Translations under genes and position numbers: made by a program
The notes under the pieces: generated by a model
Told to the model about the DNA's origin: nothing
Database searches by the model: none
The model's input: only the letters and a program-made list of their open reading frames with translations
Assembly: GCF_900101685.1 (NCBI RefSeq)
Contig: NZ_FMZZ01000019.1
Span: forward strand, 38,525 to 102,524
DNA length: 64,000 bases
DNA from: Actinokineospora iranica
Lineage (GTDB): Bacteria; Actinomycetota; Actinomycetes; Mycobacteriales; Pseudonocardiaceae
Reading direction: 5' to 3'
Shown here: positions 46,325 to 54,551 of the stretch, piece after piece
How positions within the stretch are numbered: the first letter of the stretch is position 1
How the letters are laid out: every line of letters begins with the position of its first letter

Positions 46325-48099
46325 CTGTCACCAGGGCGTACTGGCGGGGGCTCGGCGGGCACTGGCGGGCCTGGTCGGCGCTGCTTGCCTGCTCTTTGTT
46401 AGAGGCGCTTCCCGCGTTTCTCTCGGGCAGGTTGGTTCAGCGCGCCGTTGATGACGGGTTCGCCGTTGGCAGGCTTGGCGTGGGGCTGGCCTGGCTTGCC
46501 GGGTTCGCGGTGGCGGCCGTGGTGGGGGCGTTCGGGGCGCGACTGGTGTGGCAGCGGCTTGGGGTGGTCATCGAGCCGCTGCGGGACAGTCTTGTCCGGC
46601 TGGTCGTGGGGGGTGTGCTGCACGATCCGGCGCCACCGCGTGGCGGGCCGGACGCGGCTGGGGTGGCGCGGATCACGCAGCACGTGGAGGTGATTCGGGA
46701 CGCGACGGCGGGGTTGTTGGTGCAGGCGCGGGGGCTGGTGGTGACCGTCGTCGGGGCGTTGGCCGGGGTGACGGCCATGGCGGGGGAGTTGGCCTGGCTG
46801 GTCGCGGTCCCGGTGGTGGCCGCGCTGGCGGTGTTCGTCGCGCTGCTGCCCACGTTGGCCCGCAGGCAGCGGGCACTCGCCCTGGCCGACGAGCACACGG
46901 CGGGCACGGTCGGCGGGGTCCTCACCGGAATGCGGGACGTGGTGGCCTGCGGGGCGCGGGACGTGGCGGCGGGGGAGGTGCGGGCGGCTGTCCGCGCCCA
47001 GGCCGGGGCCGCGGTCCGAATGGCCACCGCGGCGGCCTCACGGACCCTGGTCATCGCGGTCGGCGCGTTCCTGCCGTTGGTGCTGGTTCTCCTGTCGGCT
47101 CCCGCCGCGGTGAGCCACGGCAGCCTTACCGCCGGGGCGGTACTCGGCACCCTGGTCTACCTCACCGGCACCCTCACCCCCGCACTGCACAGCCTCGCCG
47201 CGACCGCGAGCACCGTTGTCCTCCGACTGCTAGTCGCCCTCCGCAGACTGGACGAAGTCCACCCCCCACCCCCCACCGTCGGCACCGAGAAGCCCGCCCA
47301 CGGCGTCATCACCGTCCGAGCCCTGACCCACCGCTGGGGCGAGCACGCCGAACCGGTGCTGCGCGACCTCGATCTGGACCTGGCCCCCGGCGACCACCTG
47401 GCTGTGGTCGGCCCCAGCGGCATCGGCAAGTCCACCCTCGCCGGAATCCTGACCGGCACACTCCTGCCCACCAGCGGCGAAGTCCGCCTAGGCGGTGTCC
47501 CCGTCACCGACATCGACCCGGCGCACCGACATCGCCTGATCGCCTTCACCCCTCAGGAGTCCTACATTTTCGCCGGGACAGTCCGAGAGAACCTGTCCCT
47601 CCTGGCCCCCACCGCGGACGACCGCCACCTGCAAGCCGCGGCGGACGCGGTCGGCGCGGCAAACCTCATCCACCGCCTAGGCGGCCTCTCCGCCCTCCTA
47701 GACCACGCAGGCGCAGGCCTATCCGCGGGCGAACGGCAACTCTTGGCCCTGACCAGGGTCTACGCAAGCCCCGCCACCATCGTCGTCCTGGACGAAGCCA
47801 CCGCCAACCTGGACCCCCCAACCGAAGCCCAAGCCGAACATGCCTTCGCCACCCGCGACGGCATCCTGATCGTGATCGCCCACCGCCTGACCTCCGCCAT
47901 CCGCGCCCCCCAAGTCCTGCTCATGGACGGCCGCGAAACCCACCTAGGCGACCACCCCACCCTGCTGGCCACCTCACCCGCCTACGCCGCCCTCATGCAC
48001 GCCTGGGCCCCGCTTGCGAACACTCAACGGCACCCCCATGATCGCGAGTTATCCACAGGCGCGGACCGTCCTCTTCCCCGCGCTGACCTGCGGCGATAG
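46321..48099 (+). CDS. ramB: ABC exporter half-transporter (RamB-like)
   Basis: 592 residues taking GTG at 46321 (VTVTRAYWRGLGGHW). The open frame reaches back to 46096 but that part is foldback sequence. The membrane domain is about 1-300; Walker A VVGPSGIGKST, signature LSAGERQLLALTRV, Walker B IVVLDEATANLD. No good ribosome site of its own, so it depends on coupling through the 115-codon frame. The last 20 or so residues (HDRELSTGADRPLPRADLRR) and the TAG stop are supplied by dispersed repeat copy A. One TTA codon (codon 27). Confidence 0.88.
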   Translation: MTVTRAYWRGLGGHWRAWSALLACSLLEALPAFLSGRLVQRAVDDGFAVGRLGVGLAWLAGFAVAAVVGAFGARLVWQRLGVVIEPLRDSLVRLVVGGVLHDPAPPRGGPDAAGVARITQHVEVIRDATAGLLVQARGLVVTVVGALAGVTAMAGELAWLVAVPVVAALAVFVALLPTLARRQRALALADEHTAGTVGGVLTGMRDVVACGARDVAAGEVRAAVRAQAGAAVRMATAAASRTLVIAVGAFLPLVLVLLSAPAAVSHGSLTAGAVLGTLVYLTGTLTPALHSLAATASTVVLRLLVALRRLDEVHPPPPTVGTEKPAHGVITVRALTHRWGEHAEPVLRDLDLDLAPGDHLAVVGPSGIGKSTLAGILTGTLLPTSGEVRLGGVPVTDIDPAHRHRLIAFTPQESYIFAGTVRENLSLLAPTADDRHLQAAADAVGAANLIHRLGGLSALLDHAGAGLSAGERQLLALTRVYASPATIVVLDEATANLDPPTEAQAEHAFATRDGILIVIAHRLTSAIRAPQVLLMDGRETHLGDHPTLLATSPAYAALMHAWAPLANTQRHPHDRELSTGADRPLPRADLRR

Positions 48100-48239
48100 A
48101 CTGGAGCGGGGTCAGCCCCCAGGGTGGGTGGGGCTTTGTTGTGGGGCTGCTGGGCGGCGAATGAAGGTCGTTTGAGGGCATCGTTCGGTCTGCCGCACTC
48201 GCTCGCCTGCCAACCGGCACCCACTCCACCCCATCGAGC
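48037..48239. repeat. Dispersed repeat, copy A
   Basis: The first 113 bp (48037-48149) are nearly identical to copy B at 58907: CATGATCGCGAGTTATCCACAGG, split here by a DnaA box at 48049-48057, then GCTGACCTGCGGCGATAG, GGGTCAGCCCCCAGGG and GGGGCTTTGTTGTGGGG. The middle diverges, CGAATGAAGGT recurs, and it closes with CCACTCCACCCCATCGAGC. AGCCCC (48114-48119) and GGGGCT (48130-48135) can pair as a terminator-like hairpin before TTTGTTG. It lies at a convergent junction and reaches into the exporter gene. Confidence 0.85.
48049..48057 (+). other. Perfect DnaA box in repeat copy A
   Basis: TTATCCACA. It lies within the coding tail of the second exporter. A single box far from an origin could titrate DnaA or be incidental to the repeat. 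Confidence 0.6.
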
Positions 48240-48261
48240 GGACCCCGCGGAACCAGGCAAC

Positions 48262-49101
48262 CTAAGCAAACGCAGCGCGGCGAACGCGGCTGATCACCCA
48301 GCACACCAGGTAGATCAGGAACGAGATCGCCGTGACGAACGCGCTCACCGGAGCCCCCGGCGCAAGCGACAGCACGATTCCCCCAACGGCCGACACCTCG
48401 GCGAACAGAATCGCCAGCAGGGTCGCCCGCAGGGGACTGGCGGTCACCCGGCAAGCCGCGGCGGCAGGCGTGACCATCAGCGCCAGCACCAGCAGCGATC
48501 CCACCGTGCGCACGCCCAGCGCCGTGGCCACGCCGACCAGGACCGCGAACACCAGCGCCAGCCCGGTCGTCGGCACCCCGCGGGCGCGCGCCACATCGGC
48601 GTCCACGCTGGCGAACAGCAGCGGCCGGTACAGCAACGCCAGCACGACGAAAACGCCTACCGCGCAGCCGGTAAGCAGCGCGATGCTGGCGAAGTCTTGG
48701 CCGACGATCTGCCCCGTGAGCAGGCCGAACTTGTTCGACGCGCGACCTTTGTACAGCCACAGCATGAGCACGCCCATGCCGAGGCCGAACGCGAGGACGA
48801 CGCCGATCACCGAGTCGTAGTCGGAGCTTCGGCGGGACAGCAGGCCCAGCACGAGCGCGGCGACGATGGCTCCGGCGAGGGCGCCGTTGCCGACTTCCCA
48901 GCCGAGCAGGAGGGCAGCCGCGCCGCCGGTGAGGGCGAGTTCGCTGGTGCCGTGCACGGAGAACGCCATGTTCCTGGCGACGATCAGCGGTCCCAGGACG
49001 CCCGCGAGCAGCCCCAGGATCGCCGCGACGAGCAGCGCGCCCAGCACGAAGTCCAGGCTCAGCAGCTTCATCGTCAGCTCGACGTCGAACAGGTTGTCCA
49101 T
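48262..49101 (-). CDS. znuB: Zinc ABC transporter permease
   Basis: 279 residues with about eight membrane spans, ABC-3 family. GPLIVARNMAFSVHGTSELALTGGAAALLLG and the conserved GVRTVGSLLVLALMVTPAAAA are diagnostic of Zn/Mn permeases. It begins directly after the ATPase stop, in the operon znuA-znuC-znuB. Confidence 0.93.
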   Translation of the reverse strand: MDNLFDVELTMKLLSLDFVLGALLVAAILGLLAGVLGPLIVARNMAFSVHGTSELALTGGAAALLLGWEVGNGALAGAIVAALVLGLLSRRSSDYDSVIGVVLAFGLGMGVLMLWLYKGRASNKFGLLTGQIVGQDFASIALLTGCAVGVFVVLALLYRPLLFASVDADVARARGVPTTGLALVFAVLVGVATALGVRTVGSLLVLALMVTPAAAACRVTASPLRATLLAILFAEVSAVGGIVLSLAPGAPVSAFVTAISFLIYLVCWVISRVRRAAFA

Positions 49102-49962
49102 CTAGTGCTCCGCGAGGTGGTGGTGCGGGTTGTCCTCGCACAGGTCGCTGTGGGCGCCGACGACGTGGATCTGGCCGCGCACGCGCACGACGGCGACGTC
49201 GGCTCCGTACAGCTGCGACAGGGTTTCCGAGGTCATGACCTCCTCGGGCAAGCCGATCCGGAAGTGGCCGTCGACCAGGTACAGGATTCGGTCGACCAGG
49301 GGCAGCACCGGGTTGATCTCGTGCGTGACGAACAGGACCGCCGTGTCCGCCGCGCGCCTGCGGGCGTCGATCAGGGTGCTTACCGCGCGCTGGTGAGCCA
49401 GGTCGAGGGACAGCAGGGGCTCGTCGCAGAGCAGGACGGTCGGGTCGCCGACCAGTGCCTGGGCGACCCGCAGCCGCTGCTGTTCGCCGCCGGAGAGCAG
49501 GCCGACGGGGCGGTTGGCGAAGCCGGTCGCGCCGACCGCGGCCAGCGCCTCGTCCACCCGCCGCCTCCGTTCGCGGATGCCGCGCACGCCCAGGCCCCAG
49601 CGGTGGCCGTCGTAGCCGAGGCCGACGAGGTCGCGGCCGCGCAGGGCCAGTGTGGGGTCGAGGGCGCGTTGCTGCGGGATGTATCCGATGCGTCGGTTGC
49701 CCTTACCGGGCGGCTCACCGGCCACGTTTACCGTGCCGCCGGAAAGCTTTTGCAGTCCCAAGAGGACTCGCATAAGACTGGTCTTACCGGAGCCGTTCGG
49801 CCCCAGGACGGCCAGGAACTCGCCCGGACGCACGTCCAAGTCCAGGCCGTCCCACAGGACGCGGTCCCCGTAGGCGAGCCGGGCGTCCGTGAGCGACACC
49901 GCCGCCGCGCCGCCGGGAACGGGCGGCGCGGCGGGCGGTGCCGTGGAACGCTCTACCGTCAT
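49102..49962 (-). CDS. znuC: Zinc ABC transporter ATP-binding protein
   Basis: 286 residues. Walker A LGPNGSGKTSLMRV, signature LSGGEQQRLRVAQAL, Walker B VLLCDEPLLSLD, H-loop VTHEIN. C-terminal His cluster (NPHHHLAEH) may sense or hold zinc. ATG overlaps the znuA stop (ATGA). Confidence 0.93.
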   Translation of the reverse strand: MTVERSTAPPAAPPVPGGAAAVSLTDARLAYGDRVLWDGLDLDVRPGEFLAVLGPNGSGKTSLMRVLLGLQKLSGGTVNVAGEPPGKGNRRIGYIPQQRALDPTLALRGRDLVGLGYDGHRWGLGVRGIRERRRRVDEALAAVGATGFANRPVGLLSGGEQQRLRVAQALVGDPTVLLCDEPLLSLDLAHQRAVSTLIDARRRAADTAVLFVTHEINPVLPLVDRILYLVDGHFRIGLPEEVMTSETLSQLYGADVAVVRVRGQIHVVGAHSDLCEDNPHHHLAEH

Positions 49963-50930
49963 GCCTTCGCCACGGCTCCGGCAAGCGCGTCGACCTGCTT
50001 GCTCATCCAGTCAAGGTAGCCGGTCGCGCCCTCGGGCAGGGTCTCGGTCACACCGACGACCGGCACGCCCGCCGCGGTGGCCTTGCCCTTGAGTTGCTCG
50101 GTGATCGGGGTTTCGGTCTGCTCGTTGTAGACCACCGCGGCGACCTGCTTGCCGGTGACCAGCGCCTCGGTCTCGGCGACGGCGGCCGCGGGCGGGTCGG
50201 TCTCCTCTTCGATGGCCTCGGCGAACGCCTCGGGGGTCACGTCGTCCAGGCCCGCGGTCTCCAGCAGGTAGCCCGCGACGGGCTCGGGGGCGACGACCTT
50301 CGCGCCCGGCTTGGCCGCGCCGATCTCGGCGGCCCGCTTGGCGAGTTCGTCGAGCTTGCCGCCGAACGCGGTGGCGTTGGCGGTGAACACGTCCTTCTTG
50401 TCCGGGGCCGCGGCGGTCAGCTCCTCGGCGAGCTTGTCGGCGACTTTCCGGACGGTCGGCAGGTCGTACCAGACGTGCTCGTTGACCTCGTGGGCGTGAC
50501 CGTCGGCGTCGGGGGCCTCGGACTCGTGGCCCTCTTCTTCCTTGCCTTTGCCGGACAGGTCGAACGCGACGATCTTGCGCGCGTCCTTGCCCGCGGTGTC
50601 CGCGAGTCCGGTGAAGAAGTCGTCGTAGCCGCCGCCGTTGGACAGCGCGACCTTGGCGCCCTCGAACGCGGTGGCGTCCGACGGCTTGGCCTCGTAGCCG
50701 TGCGGGTCGGCGCCCGGGTCGCTCAGGATGGCCTTGACGGTCACCGCGTCGCCGCCGACGGCCTGCGCCACGCTCGCCCACACGTTGGTCGAGGCGACCA
50801 CACTGATCTTGTTGTCCGCCGCCGGGCCGGCGGGGGTGCTCGGTGAGTCTCCACACGCCGCCGCGCCGAGCAGGGTCAGGGTGGCCAGGCCCGTGAGTGC
50901 CGTGCCGGACCTTCTGGGACGCGAGGTCAT
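49959..50930 (-). CDS. znuA: Zinc-binding lipoprotein of the ABC importer
   Basis: 323 residues from the ATG at 50930 behind CAGGAGAG; an upstream in-frame start at 50972 overlaps the operator. Signal peptide with lipobox GAAAC, then a cluster A-1/ZnuA fold: DPGADPHGYEAKPSD carries one metal His, VNEHVWYDLPTV another, and a His/Asp/Glu-rich loop (GHESEAPDADGHAHEVNEH) is typical for zinc rather than manganese proteins. It captures zinc outside the membrane for ZnuBC. Confidence 0.92.
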   Translation of the reverse strand: MTSRPRRSGTALTGLATLTLLGAAACGDSPSTPAGPAADNKISVVASTNVWASVAQAVGGDAVTVKAILSDPGADPHGYEAKPSDATAFEGAKVALSNGGGYDDFFTGLADTAGKDARKIVAFDLSGKGKEEEGHESEAPDADGHAHEVNEHVWYDLPTVRKVADKLAEELTAAAPDKKDVFTANATAFGGKLDELAKRAAEIGAAKPGAKVVAPEPVAGYLLETAGLDDVTPEAFAEAIEEETDPPAAAVAETEALVTGKQVAAVVYNEQTETPITEQLKGKATAAGVPVVGVTETLPEGATGYLDWMSKQVDALAGAVAKA

Positions 50931-50967
50931 GTGCGCTCTCCTGGGTGATTGGTGGTCGCCTCGGTGC

Positions 50968-50986
50968 GACAATGGAAACCGTTGTC
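50968..50986 (-). promoter_or_regulatory. Candidate Zur operator
   Basis: GACAATGG-AAA-CCGTTGTC, an inverted repeat with 7 of 8 arm positions paired, starts 38 bases upstream of znuA. A -10-like TATGGT (minus strand, 50990-50995) lies just upstream of it, so the repeat covers the start point, as for a Zur/Fur-type repressor. Confidence 0.6.
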
Positions 50987-51063
50987 GTCACCATAGCCCA
51001 CCTGCGCCCATCGATCGGGTGGCCGCGCTAACCAGGGCGTGACCGGACCGGACTTCTGCAATT

Positions 51064-51074
51064 GGTTCTGAACC
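51064..51074 (+). promoter_or_regulatory. Candidate LacI-type autoregulatory operator
   Basis: GGTTC-T-GAACC, a perfect 11-bp palindrome, sits 15 bases upstream of the LacI-family start and next to a -10-like TTACGGT. LacI regulators often bind such a site in their own promoter. Confidence 0.5.
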
Positions 51075-51088
51075 GTTACGGTCAGTCC

Positions 51089-52189
51089 ATGGCGCGGTCA
51101 ATGCATGTGCGACGGCCGGCGACTCTCGCGTCGCTGGCGGCGGAACTCGGGGTCTCCAGGACCACGGTGTCCAACGCCTACAACCGGCCGGACCAGCTGT
51201 CCCCGGAGCTGCGCAGACGGGTTCTGGAGACCGCGCGCAGGCTCGGCTATCCCGGGCCCGACCCGGTCGCCCGCTCCTTGCGCACCCGCAAGGCGGGCGC
51301 GGTCGGGCTGTTACTCACCGAGAACCTCTCTTACGCGTTCCGCGACCCCGCCGCCCTCGGTTTCCTCGAAGGCCTGGCGCTGGCCTGCGAGGGCGCGGGC
51401 CAGGGCCTGCACCTCGTCCCGGTCAACCCCGAGCGCGAAGACGTCGCCGCCGTGCACCGCGCGGGCGTCGACGGCTTCGTCGTCTACTCGGTGCCCGACG
51501 ACGACCCGCACCTCGCCGCCGTGCTCTCCCGGCCGGTGCCGACCGTGGTGGCCGACCAGCCCACCGTCGAGGGCGTCGACCGGGTCGGCATCGACGACAA
51601 GGCCGCCATCACCGCGCTCGCCGACCGGCTCATCGCCCTCGGGCACCGCCGGATCGGCGTGATCTGTATGCGCCTCGCCCGCGACCGCAACGACGGCTTC
51701 GTGTCGGTCGACCGGCAGCACAGCGCCCACTTCCACGTCCAGCGCTCCCGGCTCGCCGGGTTGCAGGGCGCGTTCGGCGCCGTCGGCGTCGACTGGGCGC
51801 GGGTGCCGGTTGTCGAGCGGTTCGACCACAGCACCGCCAGCGGGGCGTCCGCGGCCGCGCAGCTGCTCGACGCCGACCAGGACGTGACGGCGCTGATCTG
51901 CACCTCGGACATCCTCGCCCTCGGCGCGCTCACCGAGGCGAAGCGGCGCGGGCTGCGGGTGCCCCAGGACCTCACGGTCACCGGGTTCGACGGCATCCCC
52001 GACGGCGAGCGGGTGGGCCTGACCACGGTCCGCCAGCCCGTCCTGGAGAAGGGGCGCGCGGCGGGCAAGCTGCTGCTGGCCTCGGTGGACCCGACCCGGC
52101 CCCGCGAGATCACCCTGGACACCGAGCTGGTGCTCGGCTCCACCTCGGCGCCGCCGCGCACCGCGGACGAGCGCTGGTTCGGCCCCTGA
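51089..52189 (+). CDS. LacI-family transcriptional regulator
   Basis: 366 residues from the ATG at 51089. N-terminal helix-turn-helix ATLASLAAELGVSRTTVSNAYNRPDQLS with hinge helix, then a periplasmic-binding-like sensor domain (GAVGLLLTENLSYAFRDPAALGFLEGLA) and C-terminal DLTVTGFDGIPDGERVGLTTVRQP. No sugar operon is adjacent, so the ligand is unknown and it may act elsewhere. Divergent from the zinc operon. Confidence 0.92.
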   Translation: MARSMHVRRPATLASLAAELGVSRTTVSNAYNRPDQLSPELRRRVLETARRLGYPGPDPVARSLRTRKAGAVGLLLTENLSYAFRDPAALGFLEGLALACEGAGQGLHLVPVNPEREDVAAVHRAGVDGFVVYSVPDDDPHLAAVLSRPVPTVVADQPTVEGVDRVGIDDKAAITALADRLIALGHRRIGVICMRLARDRNDGFVSVDRQHSAHFHVQRSRLAGLQGAFGAVGVDWARVPVVERFDHSTASGASAAAQLLDADQDVTALICTSDILALGALTEAKRRGLRVPQDLTVTGFDGIPDGERVGLTTVRQPVLEKGRAAGKLLLASVDPTRPREITLDTELVLGSTSAPPRTADERWFGP

Positions 52190-52966
52190 TCACGGCGTGA
52201 TCGTGATCGGCACGCCCGGTCCTGCCAGCGGGCCGAGCTTGGCCGTCACCAGGTAGTCGCCCGGCGGGACGGCCGTGCGCGTGGGCGGGCACCCCGGGGC
52301 GGATGTGCGGCCTGCCCAGGTCAGGTCGAAGTCGTGCCGCTCGCCGGGCGCCAGGACGTGCCAGTGCTCGCCCTTGGCCGCGTAGCAGTCGTTGCTCGAC
52401 CACAGCCGCGTCGCGCCATCTGGGCCGGTGACCACCAGTTCACGCTGCGCGCGGCCGATGTCCCTGGTGCACGGGTGCGGCCCGGTGTTGGCCACGACCA
52501 GCCGCAGGACCGGCTTCTGCCCGACCCGGTATGTCGGCGCTCCCAGTTCGGCGGTGACCGCGACTGAGGCGTCCGGGCAGGGCTCGCTCGGGTCCGGCGG
52601 GGGAGGTGGCGGCGGTGTGGTCGACGTCTCGGTTGAGGTCGCCGCTGGCGGGGAATCAGAGGTCGTGGACGCGGTCGGCGGCGATGAGGAGGTGGATGGC
52701 GGTGAGCTGGTCGGGCCGGAGTCGGCGACGGCGGCGGCGCCCGGCGGCAGGTCATGCTGGTCGCCGATCAGGCCGTCGATGAGCCAGATGAGCACGACGA
52801 CGCCGAATGCCGTCCCGGCGACGGCGAGAATCCGACGCCGCAGGTAAACGCCTTTGGGCAGAGGTCCGGATGGCTCCATCACCTCGGGAACGGTATCCGC
52901 GCCGCGGCCTCCGAACGCCGGTTTTTCGCTCACCCGATAGGCGGGTCTCGCCCCGGGTGGCGACAC
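52190..52966 (-). CDS. Membrane-anchored protein with Pro/Thr-rich stalk
   Basis: 258 residues from a GTG at 52966; an internal ATG at 52879 (MEPSGPLPKG) is an alternative start. One membrane helix (AVAGTAFGVVVLIWLIDGLIG), then a Ser/Thr/Pro stalk, then an Ig-like domain of about 120 residues (VAVTAELGAPTYRVGQKPVLRLVVANTGPHPCTRDIG, shown in part), with paired cysteines. It resembles DUF4232-like surface domains. Convergent with the LacI gene by one base. Function unknown. Confidence 0.75.
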   Translation of the reverse strand: MSPPGARPAYRVSEKPAFGGRGADTVPEVMEPSGPLPKGVYLRRRILAVAGTAFGVVVLIWLIDGLIGDQHDLPPGAAAVADSGPTSSPPSTSSSPPTASTTSDSPPAATSTETSTTPPPPPPPDPSEPCPDASVAVTAELGAPTYRVGQKPVLRLVVANTGPHPCTRDIGRAQRELVVTGPDGATRLWSSNDCYAAKGEHWHVLAPGERHDFDLTWAGRTSAPGCPPTRTAVPPGDYLVTAKLGPLAGPGVPITITP

Positions 52967-53053
52967 GAACAGTGATAATTACCAAATACGCCTTGTGGGA
53001 CAACTGGGACACAAGGTCCAATCAGTGATCAACAGAACCAACCGGAGGTGGCC

Positions 53054-53545
53054 GTGACCGCGATCGACGACCTGCTCCAGCGCCACATCGATGGCCCAGA
53101 CCATGGCGCGCCCGAGGTCCCGACCCCGGTGCCCAACCTGCACCTGACGATCGTGACCTGCATGGACGCGCGCATCAAGGTCTTCGACGTGTTCGGCCTC
53201 CGGCACGGCGAGGCGCACATCCTGCGCAACGCGGGCGGCATCGTCACCGACGACGTGATCCGCTCGCTGTCGATCAGCCAGCGCAAGCTCCAGACGCGCG
53301 AGGTGATCGTCATGCAGCACACCCTGTGCGGCCTGTCCACGTTCACCGACGACGAGTTCCGGGACAGCGTCGCGGAGGACACCGGGCTGCGGCCGCCGTG
53401 GGCGGTCGAGGCGTTCCGCGAGGTCAAGGACAGCGTGCGGCAGTCGGTCGAGCGGGTGCGGCGCAGCCCGTTCGTCCCGCACACCGGCAACGTGCGCGGC
53501 TTCGTCTACGACGTGCAGACCGCCGCGCTCACCGAGGTGCTCTAG
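53054..53545 (+). CDS. Beta-carbonic anhydrase
   Basis: 163 residues from a GTG at 53054, behind GGAGG. Zinc ligands Cys36 with Asp38 and Arg40 (TCMDAR), His89 and Cys92 (MQHTLCG) fit the small actinobacterial beta-CA family. It interconverts CO2 and bicarbonate. The CA-mutY pair is also neighbouring in mycobacteria (canB, mutY), though there divergently arranged by memory. Confidence 0.93.
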   Translation: MTAIDDLLQRHIDGPDHGAPEVPTPVPNLHLTIVTCMDARIKVFDVFGLRHGEAHILRNAGGIVTDDVIRSLSISQRKLQTREVIVMQHTLCGLSTFTDDEFRDSVAEDTGLRPPWAVEAFREVKDSVRQSVERVRRSPFVPHTGNVRGFVYDVQTAALTEVL

Positions 53546-53575
53546 CCGAATCCTGTCTCGACCTAGACTCTCCGG

Positions 53576-54472
53576 GTGCCCAGCCTCGACGTGATCGAAG
53601 TCCTCGACTGGTTCGACGCGAACGCCCGCGACCTCGCCTGGCGCAAGCCGGGCACCACCGGCTGGGGTGTGCTGGTCAGCGAGATCATGCTGCAGCAGAC
53701 CCCGGTCGCCCGGGTGGAGCCGATCTGGCTGGCCTGGATGGCCCGGTGGCCGCTGCCGTCGTCGCTGGCCGCGGTGAGCCAAGGCGAGGTCGTGCGGGCG
53801 TGGGGCAAGCTCGGGTACCCGCGCCGGGCGCTGCGCCTGCACGCCGCAGCCGGGGTCATCGCCGCGGAGCACAACGACGTCGTGCCCGCCGACATCGACA
53901 CGCTGCTGGCCCTGCCGGGCATCGGGGCGTACACGGCGCGGGCCGTCGCCGCGTTCGCCTACGGGCAGCGCTGCCCGGTGGTCGACACCAACGTGCGCCG
54001 CGTCGTCGCCCGCGCGGCGCACGGCGCAGGCGACGCCGGTCCGCCATCGACCACCCGCGACCTCGCCGACGTCGAGGCGCTGCTGCCCGCCGACCCGGCC
54101 ACCGCGGCGCGCGCGTCCGCGGCGCTGATGGAGTTGGGCGCGGTTGTGTGCACCGCTCGGGCCCCTCGATGCGGTGACTGCCCGGTCGTGTCGTCGTGCG
54201 CCTGGCAGCGCGCGGGCCGTCCGGCCTACGACGGGCCAGCCAAGGCCGTGCAGCGGTTCGCCGGGACTGACCGGCAGGTGCGCGGGCTGCTGCTCGACGT
54301 GCTGCGCGGGTCGACTGACCCGGCCCCGAAAACCCGCCTCGACCTGGTGTGGAGCGATGCCTGCCAGCGTGACCGGTGCCTGCACTCGCTGGTGGTGGAC
54401 GGCCTGGTCGAGCAGACCGAGGACGGCCGGTTCGCCCTCCCCGGCGAGCACCGACAGGGAGTAACTAAGTAA
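53576..54472 (+). CDS. mutY: A/G-specific adenine glycosylase
   Basis: 298 residues, GTG start with TAGACT -10-like element 7 bases upstream (probably leaderless). Removes adenine mispaired with 8-oxoguanine. Catalytic Glu in SEIMLQQTPVARV, helix-hairpin-helix LPGIGAYTARAVAAFAYG with catalytic Asp in VVDTNVRR, and the 4Fe-4S set C-x6-C-x2-C-x5-C (CTARAPRCGDCPVVSSC). The C-terminal NUDIX-like domain is short, as in actinobacteria. Confidence 0.96.
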   Translation: MPSLDVIEVLDWFDANARDLAWRKPGTTGWGVLVSEIMLQQTPVARVEPIWLAWMARWPLPSSLAAVSQGEVVRAWGKLGYPRRALRLHAAAGVIAAEHNDVVPADIDTLLALPGIGAYTARAVAAFAYGQRCPVVDTNVRRVVARAAHGAGDAGPPSTTRDLADVEALLPADPATAARASAALMELGAVVCTARAPRCGDCPVVSSCAWQRAGRPAYDGPAKAVQRFAGTDRQVRGLLLDVLRGSTDPAPKTRLDLVWSDACQRDRCLHSLVVDGLVEQTEDGRFALPGEHRQGVTK

Positions 54473-54551
54473 CACGATAGTTGGTCAAGCGTTGCCGGAT
54501 CGTGGTGCGGCACCTACCCTCGGCTACATATCGTTGCTGAGGGAGGTCGCC

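Noticed and set aside
51089..52189. LacI regulator as controller of the lanthipeptide or zinc genes
   Set aside because: It is divergent from the zinc operon, which has its own Zur-like site, and is 3 kb from the lanthipeptide cluster; only its own operator candidate was found.
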